Part shown: one piece after another, positions 1 through 8,400 of the stretch
Numbering within the stretch: the first letter of the stretch is position 1
How the letters are laid out: each line of letters starts with the position of its first letter
Source: UBA6382 sp963631415
GTDB taxonomy: Bacteria > Bacteroidota > Bacteroidia > Bacteroidales > Bacteroidaceae
Direction of reading: 5' to 3'
NCBI GenBank assembly: GCA_963631415.1
Contig: CAVGQS010000043.1
Coordinates: forward strand, 1 to 16,708
Length of the DNA stretch: 16,708 nucleotides
Notes under the pieces: model-generated
The model's database searches: none
Seen by the model: only the letters and a program-made list of their open reading frames with translations
What the model was told of the DNA's origin: nothing
Translations under genes and position numbers: made by a program

Positions 1-14
1 GCGAGATTTTTTCG

Positions 15-110
15 TTAAGTCCGCATAAAATTTTTTTAAGTCCTACTTTTCAATCGCTCAAGTGCTTCTTAAAAATTCTTAAGTGTGCTTCTGAAATGAA
101 TTGAAGTGTG
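15..110. repeat. Array of five phased TTAAGT-like direct repeats
   Basis: Five copies of a short motif recur at near-constant spacing. The AAGT core lies at 17-20, 38-41, 60-63, 81-84 and 104-107, giving steps of 21, 22, 21 and 23 bp, about two helical turns. The units read TTAAGTCC, TTAAGTCC, TCAAGTGC, TTAAGTGT and TGAAGTGT, and are separated by A/T-rich spacers. All copies point the same way. This spacing would place a DNA-binding protein on one face of the helix. The array lies upstream of the small gene at 234-347. No regulator can be named from the sequence, and the array may continue beyond the left edge. Confidence 0.55.
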
Positions 111-233
111 AGCGGGCAGGTTTCTTGTCGCTGGAGCGCGGCGGGCGGGGGCGTGAAATTTATTTCTGCGGCGCGCATAATAATTCGGATATGAGTGCGT
201 TATATTGTTGTATCACATATAAATGCACCGCCT

Positions 234-347
234 ATGGACGAAACTCTACTCAAGAAATTGTCCCCGCGTACAGAAACGATTGCAATAATCAAGGCGGCAG
301 CACGAATCCTGACGATGGGCAAGTCTGCCACAACCGCCTTCAACTGA
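234..347 (+). CDS. Probable 37-residue small protein, function unknown
   Basis: A short frame starts at ATG 234 and stops at TGA 345-347. The product begins MDETLLKKLSPRTE and ends KSATTAFN. It has no signal peptide. The first half is a charged, amphipathic, helix-like stretch (LLKKLSP, then IAIIKAAARIL), so it looks like a small soluble or membrane-associated helical peptide. Support for it being real comes from context: a strong intrinsic terminator begins 15 bases after the stop, oriented to end this transcript, and no other plus-strand gene would need it. There is no Shine-Dalgarno sequence, as is normal in Bacteroidota. The promoter is unclear; TATATTGT at 201-208 is only a weak match to the -7 consensus. 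A longer frame that starts at 101 covers the same DNA but has an unconvincing composition. The transcript could instead be a small non-coding RNA. Confidence 0.5.
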   Translation: MDETLLKKLSPRTETIAIIKAAARILTMGKSATTAFN

Positions 348-361
348 CCGGAGGAAAACTT

Positions 362-417
362 AAAGCCCCGCAGCCAACACACAAGAGAGTGCAAGCTGCG
401 GGGCTTTTTGCGTTTTT
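362..417 (+). terminator. Intrinsic terminator after the small gene
   Basis: A perfect 13-bp inverted repeat (AAAGCCCCGCAGC at 362-374, GCTGCGGGGCTTT at 395-407) encloses a 20-nt loop. It is followed on the plus strand by TTTTTGCGTTTTT-type sequence to 417. The T-rich side is downstream of the plus-strand arm, so it mainly ends transcription coming from 234-347. It also lies 75 bases past the end of the minus-strand transporter and may act weakly in that direction. Confidence 0.8.
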
Positions 418-491
418 ATAGTTCTGCGTTGACCAGCGCCGCACAGCGCTTGGGGGTTGCCGGCCGTATAGTCAGGCATGCCGCCTGCCGC

Positions 492-2228
492 CTACGAGCA
501 GCAGAGCAGTATGATGAGCTGGGCCGTGAGTATGCGCATGAACATGGCCAGCGGATAGACGGTGGAGTAGCCTACTGCCGGGGCGTCGTTGCCCGCCACC
601 TGGTTGGAGAAACCGAGGAGAGGGGGGTCGGTGTAGGTGCCCGCCACGAAGCCCATCATGGTGAAGTAGTTGAGCTTGAGCCTTACGCGCGCCAGTATGC
701 CCATGATGAAGATAGGCACTATGGTGATGAGGAAACCTATCCATACGTATTTCACTCCGTCGCCCTGCACGAGGGTGCTCCAGAAGTTGGCGCCCGCCTT
801 GATGCCCACGCTGGCAAGGAAGAGGTTGAGGCCAAGTTCACGGACGAAGAGGTTTACGCTGGTGGTGGTGTAGGACGAGAGGTGGAGCTTGTAGCCCTTG
901 GCGCCGATGAGTATCGCCACGATGAGCGGTCCGCCGGCGAGGCCGAGCTTCACGGGGTTGGGTACGCCGCTGAAGGTGAAGGGGATGCTGCCCAGGATTA
1001 CGCCGAGCAAGATGCCGATGAAGATGGGGCCTATGTTGGGGTGCTTGAGTTTCTTGACGGAGTTGCCCACGGCTGAGGCTGCGCGCAGCACGTTCTCCTC
1101 AGGGCCTACCATGAGTATGCGGTCGCCAATCTGCATGCGCACGTTGCGGTCGGCAAAGAGGTCCATGCCGGCGCGTGTGAGTCGGGTGACGTTGACGCCA
1201 TAGATGCTGCTGAAGTGCATCTGTCCGAAGGTCTTGCCCTCAACGGCAGGTTTGGTGACGAGCACGCGCTTGGAGATGATGCGCGACACGTCGTTGGTCC
1301 AGTCCTTGTCTTCCCTGGTGCCCAGGAATGCCACGATGGCGGCGGCGTCGTCCTCAGCGCAGACCACGTTGAGGAGGTCGTCTTCCTGCAGCACGGTGTT
1401 GTAGACGGGAGTGCTCTCCACTCTGTCGCGCTGCATGCGCGAGCATACGAAGTGGCGGCCGAGAAACTCGCTAATCTTGCGGAGCTCCATGCCGGCGAGC
1501 GAGTGGTTGTGCATGCGCACCGTCATGCGGCATGGCTTGGCGTGGGGGTTGTCTTCCACCTCGCGGCGTATCTGCTCCTGCTCGTTCTGCAGCTTAATCT
1601 TGAGTATGTAGCGCAGCACGATGACCGCCCCTATCATGCCAAGCACGCCGAGGGGATAGGCGCAGGCGTAGGCGGAGGCTATCTGGTCTGTGCCCATGGC
1701 TGTCTGAAGGTCGGGGTTGTGGCGCATGATGTCGGTCAGCGTCTCGTTGGCTGCACCGAGGCCGGGGGTGTTGGTCACGGCTCCGCAGAGCACGCCCACC
1801 ATCATCGGCAGGTTCTTGAGGTTTTCGGTGTCGAAGAAGATGAAGTAGAGCAGGAACATCACTCCCACGTTGAGCAGTATGGTCAGCGCGGCATAGAGGT
1901 TGAGCTTCACTCCGCCCTTCTTGAACGAGGAGAAGAAGCCGGGGCCGACCTGCAGGCCTATGCAGTAGACAAAGAGAATGAGTCCGAAGTCCTGCATAAA
2001 GTTGAGCACGGCGCCGGGGGCTGCGTAGCCCTCTTCGTTGTTGAGCCCGAAGTAGTTGTAGATATGGCCGATGAGGATGCCGGCGAAGAGCACGAAGGTA
2101 GAACCGAGCGTGACTACGCCAAACTTGATCTTGCCGAGTTTGTAGCCAATCACTATGACCACGGCATAGAGCAGCATGATGTGGCCTATGCTGCCCGTGT
2201 CTTGCAATAGTTTAAGGAACCAATCCAT
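492..2228 (-). CDS. AspT/YidE-family putative transporter with two RCK_C domains
   Basis: This is a 578-residue inner-membrane protein of the aspartate:alanine exchanger (AspT/YidE/YbjL) family. Hydrophobic segments lie at about residues 13-60, 78-100, 110-132, 141-156 and 183-207. A soluble middle part at about 225-390 fits two RCK_C (TrkA-C) ligand-sensing domains, and a second membrane half runs from about 398 to 577. The two membrane halves are an internal duplication. GLQVGPGFF (91-99) matches VGIKAGANFW (474-483), GAVTNTPGLGAAN (149-161) matches GTYTDPPLLGFSN (530-542), and YACAYPLGVLG matches YSTVYPLAMFM. Length and layout are normal for the family. The substrate cannot be read from sequence; family members exchange amino acids or dicarboxylates, and many are uncharacterised. 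The gene is monocistronic by layout. Its leader contains a terminator-like hairpin (2243-2275) behind a clear -7 box. Confidence 0.88.
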   Translation of the reverse strand: MDWFLKLLQDTGSIGHIMLLYAVVIVIGYKLGKIKFGVVTLGSTFVLFAGILIGHIYNYFGLNNEEGYAAPGAVLNFMQDFGLILFVYCIGLQVGPGFFSSFKKGGVKLNLYAALTILLNVGVMFLLYFIFFDTENLKNLPMMVGVLCGAVTNTPGLGAANETLTDIMRHNPDLQTAMGTDQIASAYACAYPLGVLGMIGAVIVLRYILKIKLQNEQEQIRREVEDNPHAKPCRMTVRMHNHSLAGMELRKISEFLGRHFVCSRMQRDRVESTPVYNTVLQEDDLLNVVCAEDDAAAIVAFLGTREDKDWTNDVSRIISKRVLVTKPAVEGKTFGQMHFSSIYGVNVTRLTRAGMDLFADRNVRMQIGDRILMVGPEENVLRAASAVGNSVKKLKHPNIGPIFIGILLGVILGSIPFTFSGVPNPVKLGLAGGPLIVAILIGAKGYKLHLSSYTTTSVNLFVRELGLNLFLASVGIKAGANFWSTLVQGDGVKYVWIGFLITIVPIFIMGILARVRLKLNYFTMMGFVAGTYTDPPLLGFSNQVAGNDAPAVGYSTVYPLAMFMRILTAQLIILLCCS

Positions 2229-2242
2229 TATGAAAATTTGTC

Positions 2243-2275
2243 AAAAAAAAGTCCCGGCACAGAGGTGCGCCGGAC
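2243..2275 (-). promoter_or_regulatory. Terminator-like hairpin in the transporter leader (possible attenuator)
   Basis: On the minus strand, GTCCGGCGCA and TGTGCCGGGAC (2275 to 2251) form a GC-rich stem with one bulged G and a very short loop. Eight T residues follow at once (2250 to 2243), and the start codon of the transporter comes 14 bases later. The hairpin lies between the predicted promoter (-7 box 2287-2294) and the gene, so it cannot simply be the terminator of the upstream gene, which has its own hairpins at 2335-2428. A stem plus U-tract in this position suggests premature termination that must be relieved for expression. That role is inferred. Confidence 0.55.
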
Positions 2276-2286
2276 CAAAACGGCTG

Positions 2287-2294
2287 CAAAGTTA
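2287..2294 (-). promoter_or_regulatory. -7 promoter box for the transporter
   Basis: The minus strand reads TAACTTTG here, an exact match to the Bacteroidota -7 consensus TAnnTTTG. The expected start of transcription is near 2280, giving a leader of about 50 nt. A matching -33 TTTG element is not clear; only a T-rich stretch (CCTTTTC) lies at the right distance. Confidence 0.6.
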
Positions 2295-2334
2295 CTCACT
2301 ATTTTGCGAAAAGGCTTGCTAAAAGTGGAGAAAT

Positions 2335-2395
2335 CTCAACACGCGCAAGCCCCCGCACCGACTTCATTGCACGGTGCGGGGGCTTGTGTGTTGAG
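2335..2395 (-). terminator. Long GC-rich hairpin, terminator of the giant gene
   Basis: CAAGCCCCCGCACCG (2346-2360) pairs perfectly with CGGTGCGGGGGCTTG (2372-2386) around an 11-nt loop. The stem continues outward, after a small internal loop, with CTCAACAC (2335-2342) and GTGTTGAG (2388-2395). It lies 64 bases past the stop of the minus-strand gene 2459-10780. The T-run after it is modest (ATTTCTCC), so the stem may also work as an RNA-stability element. Confidence 0.7.
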
Positions 2396-2399
2396 TGAG

Positions 2400-2428
2400 G
2401 GACATTCCCCGTCAGCCGGGGAATGTCC
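2400..2428 (-). terminator. Second 3' hairpin after the giant gene
   Basis: A perfect 11-bp stem (GGACATTCCCC at 2400-2410, GGGGAATGTCC at 2418-2428) closes a 7-nt loop. It is 30 bases past the stop of the giant gene and just before the longer hairpin at 2335-2395, so that mRNA would end with two stems in a row. There is no T-tract directly behind it. A role in 3'-end protection or back-up termination is inferred. Confidence 0.5.
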
Positions 2429-2458
2429 GTTGGTTCATTTCTTAGGTGGGCAACGGGG

Positions 2459-5400
2459 TTACTTCACGAGTACCTTGTTGCCGTTGACTACGTAGATGCC
2501 CGGAGTGAGGGCCACGGTAGCCGTCTCGCCTGCCTTGAGGTTCTGGCGTGCTACAACAGCACCGTTGGCGCTAACCACGGTGAGGGTCATGTCCTCGGCT
2601 GCTGTTACGCTTACGCCACCCTGGCATGCGGCGATAGAGGCGCCGTTGCCTGCTACGATGCCTTCAACACCAGAAACTTCCTTCTTGGCTGCTTCCATGC
2701 AATTCTCGAGTTCGGTCTTGATGTTGTTGTAGTCGTCCTTGGTAGAGGTGATGTCGTACGGGAGGCATTCCTGAGACTCGGTGAACTTCTTGTAGGCGGC
2801 CTTGAGGGAATCCTTGATGCCGTCGCTCAGTTCAGACTCGTCGCTGATGTAGCTCTCGTAGGTGTCCTCGATGGAGACAACATAGTCGACGAGGGCGTCG
2901 CAGGCGTCGTCTGCCTCTTCGTCCTTAGTCTTCTGTGCCTCTATGATGGCGCTGGCCTCAGCGTATGTCAGCGGGATGAGTTCCCAAGCGTTGAAGCCCT
3001 TGTCGGCGTCAGCCACAGCGTCGCCGATGGTGGTCCAGCCGTAGACGGTGCCGTTGCGAACACCAGTCTTGCGAACACAGCGGCTCACGCGGGTGTCGGT
3101 CTCGTCGGCTACCCAGAACTGTCCTACGCCATAGTTCTTGAAGATCTGGGCGTTGGTGGGCTGGGCAGAGGCATTGGTTATTTCACCATACCAGGTGTCG
3201 CCGTCGCCAGTGTTGAGGTACATCTTGTTGTTGTAGATGTTCTGGGCATAGAATCCGCCTTCCACGCCTTCCTTAGCGGTGAGCTCGAAGATGAAGTTGG
3301 CGTTGTTCTTGTCGAAGGTCTCGAAGCGAACAGCGGGGAGGCCAGATTCCAGAGTGTCGGCCTGAGCAACATACATAGCGGCAGGACCGCCGAAGTTGGT
3401 CTTGTAGGCTTCATACTTGCTAACGATGTAGTAGTAGCCGTCCGTAATCGGGTTGAGCTCGGAGATAACCGTGTTGTAGGCTGTCTTGAGTTCGTTGACT
3501 GCTGCCATCTTCTGGTCGGCAGTTGCCTCGGTCAGGGCCTTGGCTGCTGTCAGGGCGCTGTTGAGAGCCTCGACATTGGCCTTGGAGTAGTAGCCCGGAT
3601 TGTCGGAGCCTTCGAGGTTCTTGGCCTCGATCTCGGCGATGAGGTCGCTCAAGCCTTCGGCTACGCTCTCCTTGGCTGCCTCAACAGTGGCGTCGCTCAC
3701 CTTGTGGAGATACCACAGGTTCATCTTGCCCTTGTTGGCCTCGCTTGCGGAACCCCAGATGTTGAGGGTGCCCTCGGTGCCTTCCTTAGAGCCGTTGTGG
3801 CTGGCGGTCAGTGCGTAAGCATAGACTCCGGCAGTGGAGTTCATGATATACTTGCCGGCTACGACAGACGGTGTGAACGCCTGTGCGGCGCAGCTGTCGG
3901 CCGATGTCAGCACGTTGCAGTTGTAAGAGCCGGCGCCCTTGTTGATGTAGGTATTGTCAACGAGGCTCTTGACGCTCCAGTTGCCGTCTACAGAAGGCGA
4001 CAGATAGTAGATTTCGTCGTAAGCTCCCTCGTCGTAAACCTTCCAGCAAACCTTGCCGTCAGCGTTGTACATGGCGAACTTGTCTTCGTCGTCGTAGGTC
4101 TCGGTGTCAGAGAACGGATAGCCAGAGCCCTTGCCGGCAGAAACGATGGTGTAGTAGCCCTCCACAATCGGGTTGACGGTCGTAGCCTTGGCGTAAGCTT
4201 CGGCAAGAGCGTCGATGGCGAGGCGGAGGTCATCGTTGCTGGCTCCCAGGGTGGTCTTCAGAGACTTGGCTGTCGTCATAGCAGCGGTGTAGGCTGCGAA
4301 GTTGTCGGCGTTGTAGAAGCCAGGATCGGTGCCGGTGGCGGCAGACTCAGTGTCGAAGTCATAGGCCTCGATGGCTGCTGCGAGCTCGGCGCTGAGGTTG
4401 TTGTTGAAGGTAGCCTCATAGAACTGCCAGTCAACGTCGGCCTGCCACGGGGTGAGAGCCACGTCGCTGCCCTGAGTGTCGAGCTTGTAGAACTTGGCGA
4501 ATGTGCCAGAGGTAACCTTTTCGGCTGTAGCTATTACATAGCCGGTCGGGGTCTTGCCGTTGCCCACGCTGCTGCGTGTCTCGTCAGCGCTGTAAGCGGT
4601 GGCGGGGAGGATGGTGAACGGCTGAGCATAGTCGAAGCCGGAGAAGTTAGCGTTCAGGCCCTTGTAGCCGTGAACGTCGAAGCCGTCGTAGGGTTCGCCT
4701 TCCTTGGCGCCGGTGACGAAGTCGTCAATCTGCCAGTAATAGCCATCGTTGCCCTCAGACTTGAGGTAGTAGGTCGGAGTGTTGGTGTCGACGGTGTTGC
4801 CCGTAGCCTCGATGCTCCAGATAGCGCTGTCGTCGAGCACGTTGACCTTTGTCTCGCCGCCCTTGGTGGTGGCGTAGAGGCTGTTGGCCACGCTCTTCAT
4901 CACGTAGGTCTTGCCGGCCTCAGGAGCGGATGCTTCAGAAGCAATCTCCCAAACGCCGCCAGTAGCCTCGGTGTAGGGCAGGAAGCACCATGTCCACTCT
5001 GCGTGAGCCACGTCGCCTCCGGCAGTGCCTTCGCCGTTGTATGCCCAAACGTCGTTAGGACCGTCGGCCGTGCCGGCTGCGTTGCCCTTGGGGCAGTAGG
5101 TCCATCTCCAACCGTTGGACTCGTCAACGATACCGCCCTTGATGTAGTAAGAACCAGTACCGTCATAGCAGTGCATCGTCAGGCCGACGGGGTCGGTGCT
5201 GGCTGCTACGGTGCCGCAGAATGCGGTGGCGGAGCCTGCATAGAGGCCTGTGCCTACATTCTTGAAGTAGTAGGTGCCGTCGTCGTTGACGGTGATGTCA
5301 AACACGAACTTGGAGTCGTATTGTGTCAGCTTGGCCCAACGCACGGTCTTGGCGTCGGCGTCGATGTACATAGCCTTGAGGTCCTTGCCGGCAGCAGCAA

Positions 5401-8400
5401 TCTTGCTGTTGTCGCAGACTACATAGTACTTGCCGCTAACCATCGGGTTGGCGCTGGTAATGCAGGTCTGGTAGGCAGCCTTCAGAGTGTTGCTTGCAGC
5501 AATCTTCTCCTCGGTGGTACCGCTCTCTGCAACTTTCTGTGCCTCTGCAATGGCAGTCTTGAAGCTCTCTACGGCAGCTGCCGGAATCAGGCCCGGATAT
5601 TCGCTCGTAGGAATCTCGATGGCATTGTACTCAGCGATGAGGTCGCTCAGACTGCTGGCGATGCTCTCCTCGGCAGCCTTGACAGTAGCGTCGCTGACCT
5701 TGTGGAAGTACCACAGGTTCATCTTGTACTTGTTGGCCTCGCTCACGGAGCCCCAGATGTTCAGGTTGGCCTCGGTCTTGTCCTTCGAGCCGTTGTGGCT
5801 GTTGGTCAGTGCATAGACGTTGTTGCCGGAGGTAGACTTCATAGTGAACTTGCCGACAATGTTCGATGCGGTGATAACCTGCTCGGTGGTGGCGTCAGCA
5901 GAAGTCTCCACGTTGCAGTTGTAGGAACCTGTACCCTTATTGATATAGGTGTTGTCAACGAGGTTCTTCACGTTCCAGTTGCCGTTGGTGGCAGGCGATA
6001 CGTAGTAGATCTCCTCATAGAGGGACTCGTCGTAGGTCTTCCATTTCACTACGCCGTCAGAGTTGTACATGGCGAACTTGTCTTCGTCGTTGTACTTCTC
6101 CTCGTCAGAGGCGGGATAGCCAGAGCCTGCGCCTGCAGAAACGATGGTGTAGTAGCCTTCGGTGATCGGGTTAACCACGATAGCGTCGGCGTAAGCAGCT
6201 GCGAGGGCATCGATGGCCTTGCGCACTTCAGACTTCTTGGCGTCGGTTGTCAGAGCCTTGGCAGCAGCCATAGCTGTGCTGTAGGCGGCAATCTTGTCGG
6301 CGTTGTAGAAGCCGGGATCGGTGCTGGTGGAGGCAGCCTCGGTGTCGATGGAGTAGGTCTTCTGGGCAATCTCGAGCTCGCGATAGATATCGGTACCCTT
6401 CACTGCCTCGTAGAACTGCCAGTCAACATCGGCGAGCCACGGAGTGAGAGCCACGTCGCTGCCCTGGGTGTCGAACTTGTAGTACTTGGAGAAGGTGCCG
6501 GAGGTAACCTTTTCGGTAGTGGCGATTACATAGCCGGTCGGGGTCTTGCCGCTGCCCACGCTGCTGCGAGTTTCGGTCTCGCTATAAGCGGTGGCGGGGA
6601 GGATGGTGAACTTCTGAGCATTGTCGGTAGTGCCGAATGTAGCGTTCAGGCCCTTGTAGTTGTAGACGTCGAAGCCGTCCTTAGGACTGCCCTCGGTGGT
6701 GCCGGTTACGAAGTCGTCAACCTGCCAGTAGCCGTCGTTGGCCTCAGACTTGAGGTAGTAGGTCGGAGTGTCGGTGTCGACGGTGGTGGCTGTAGGCTGG
6801 ATGCTCCAGATGGCGCGGCTGTCGAGCGGGAATGCTGTAGACTCAGCACCGTTGGCGGTGGCGTAGAGCTTGTTGGCAACGCTCTTCAGCACATAGGTCT
6901 TGCCTGCTACAGGAGTAGAAGGCTCGCTGGCGATTTCGTAGTAGCTTACTACGGTCGGGTTCAAGATTTCATCAATGATGTCCTGAGGAACCGTGCGGAG
7001 ATACCATGCGTCAAAGCCGCTGGTAGACTGGCCGTAGTAGCGGCCGATGGAGTTGTTGGTGATGTAGTAGGTGAAGGTGGTCTTGTTGTCCCTCCACTTG
7101 TACTGGCCGTCAGCGTCGTAGGTCAGAACCTGATATACGCCGTCTGCCGGGCTCTCCACGAGAGTTACGGAGTTGTTGTCCTGAGCCTGGCCCACATAGA
7201 GCTTGCTGCCGACGTTCTGGAGCTGATACTGTCCGTCGCCCACAATGGTGAGGTGGAAGATGTCGTATGCGCTGTTGGTGTTGGCGTGGTTGGCAAGTAC
7301 GTTAGACTCGTCGTTGGGATCGTAGGCCACGATGTTCTGGCCGGCCTTCTCAGACCATGCGCTCTCGATGTAGTAGTAGCCCTCAACAATCGGGTTCACA
7401 ACAGCGGTCTTGGCAATAGCGTAGGCGCTCTTGACAGAGTCGATGGCTGCGCGATACTCCTGGCGAGTGTTGGCAGCGGTGAGAGCCTTGGCTTTTGCGA
7501 TGGCGTTGTTGAACGGAGTCACGAGCGTAGAGTCGAAGCAACCGGGGTCTGAACCGGTGTTGGGGAACGAGATGTCGCCGTACTTGGCGAGCACGTCCTC
7601 AAGCTCGTCGCTGATGGTGTAGTTGGACTCTCCTGAGAGGAGGTTCCAAGCCTGCCAGTCGTTGTTGGTAGGATATACCGTCGAAGAGATGTAGTATACC
7701 TGGCCGTAACCACCGAAGCGAGACAGACGGAACCATGTATTGTCGGAGTTAGAGTGATGTACGAATACAGGGTTTTCACAGCTGTAGACGTTCATGCTGC
7801 GGCCTTCCTGCGCGTCGATTTCTGCCTTGGTGAGGAAGCAGAACGCATAGGCGCTGGTAGTGCCGTCAACCATGCGCTTGTTGGTCTCAACAATGGTAGA
7901 GATGTCGGTAGCGCCGAAGTACTTGCCCGAAGCAAGGTCCTTCATATAATAGGTAGGCTTGCTGGTGTAGATGGCATCGTTGGAGCCGGTAGCCTCAAGC
8001 TGCCATACGGTGAACTTGTCGGCGTCGTCGCACTTCACAGCGTTGGCGTTGGCGTTGTCCGGATAAGCCACCATGAACTTGTCGGTGTAGCCGTTAGGAC
8101 CATCCTGGAGGATAATCTTGGAGCCATCCTTAATATCGGTTACAGCCATTGCGGAAGAAGTGCGGCCGCCCTCGATGAACGGAGCCTTTTCGTACACCTC
8201 GCTGAGGCTTTCCATCATAGTAACGTATACCTCTGTGCTGGCGTCGGTAGCGTCGAGGAGAGACTTGCAAGCAGAAATCTTGTCGGAGAGGGCAGTCTTC
8301 TGCTCTGCGGTCAGTGCAGCGTCGTCGTAGGTGGCGTCACACATCTTGGCGTAGTTGGCCACCACCTCATTGTAGTATTCGGTGAGGGTAGCCTTGGCCT

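Noticed and set aside
101..421. 106-codon plus-strand frame over the left end
   Set aside because: It runs through the repeat array and the whole terminator hairpin, and its composition shows no protein-like pattern. The shorter frame at 234-347 stops before the hairpin and is more plausible.
408..1076. 222-codon plus-strand frame opposite the transporter
   Set aside because: It starts inside the terminator region and has a low-complexity Glu/His/Ala composition that is explained by the codons of the transporter on the other strand.
2423..7552. Open frame of 1,709 codons on the plus strand, opposite the giant gene
   Set aside because: It has no signal peptide or known domain, and its composition (Val, Gly, Ala, Leu repeats with the same periodicity as the sense modules) is what strong codon bias in the opposite gene produces. 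The minus-strand frame has a signal peptide, modules and a sorting tail.
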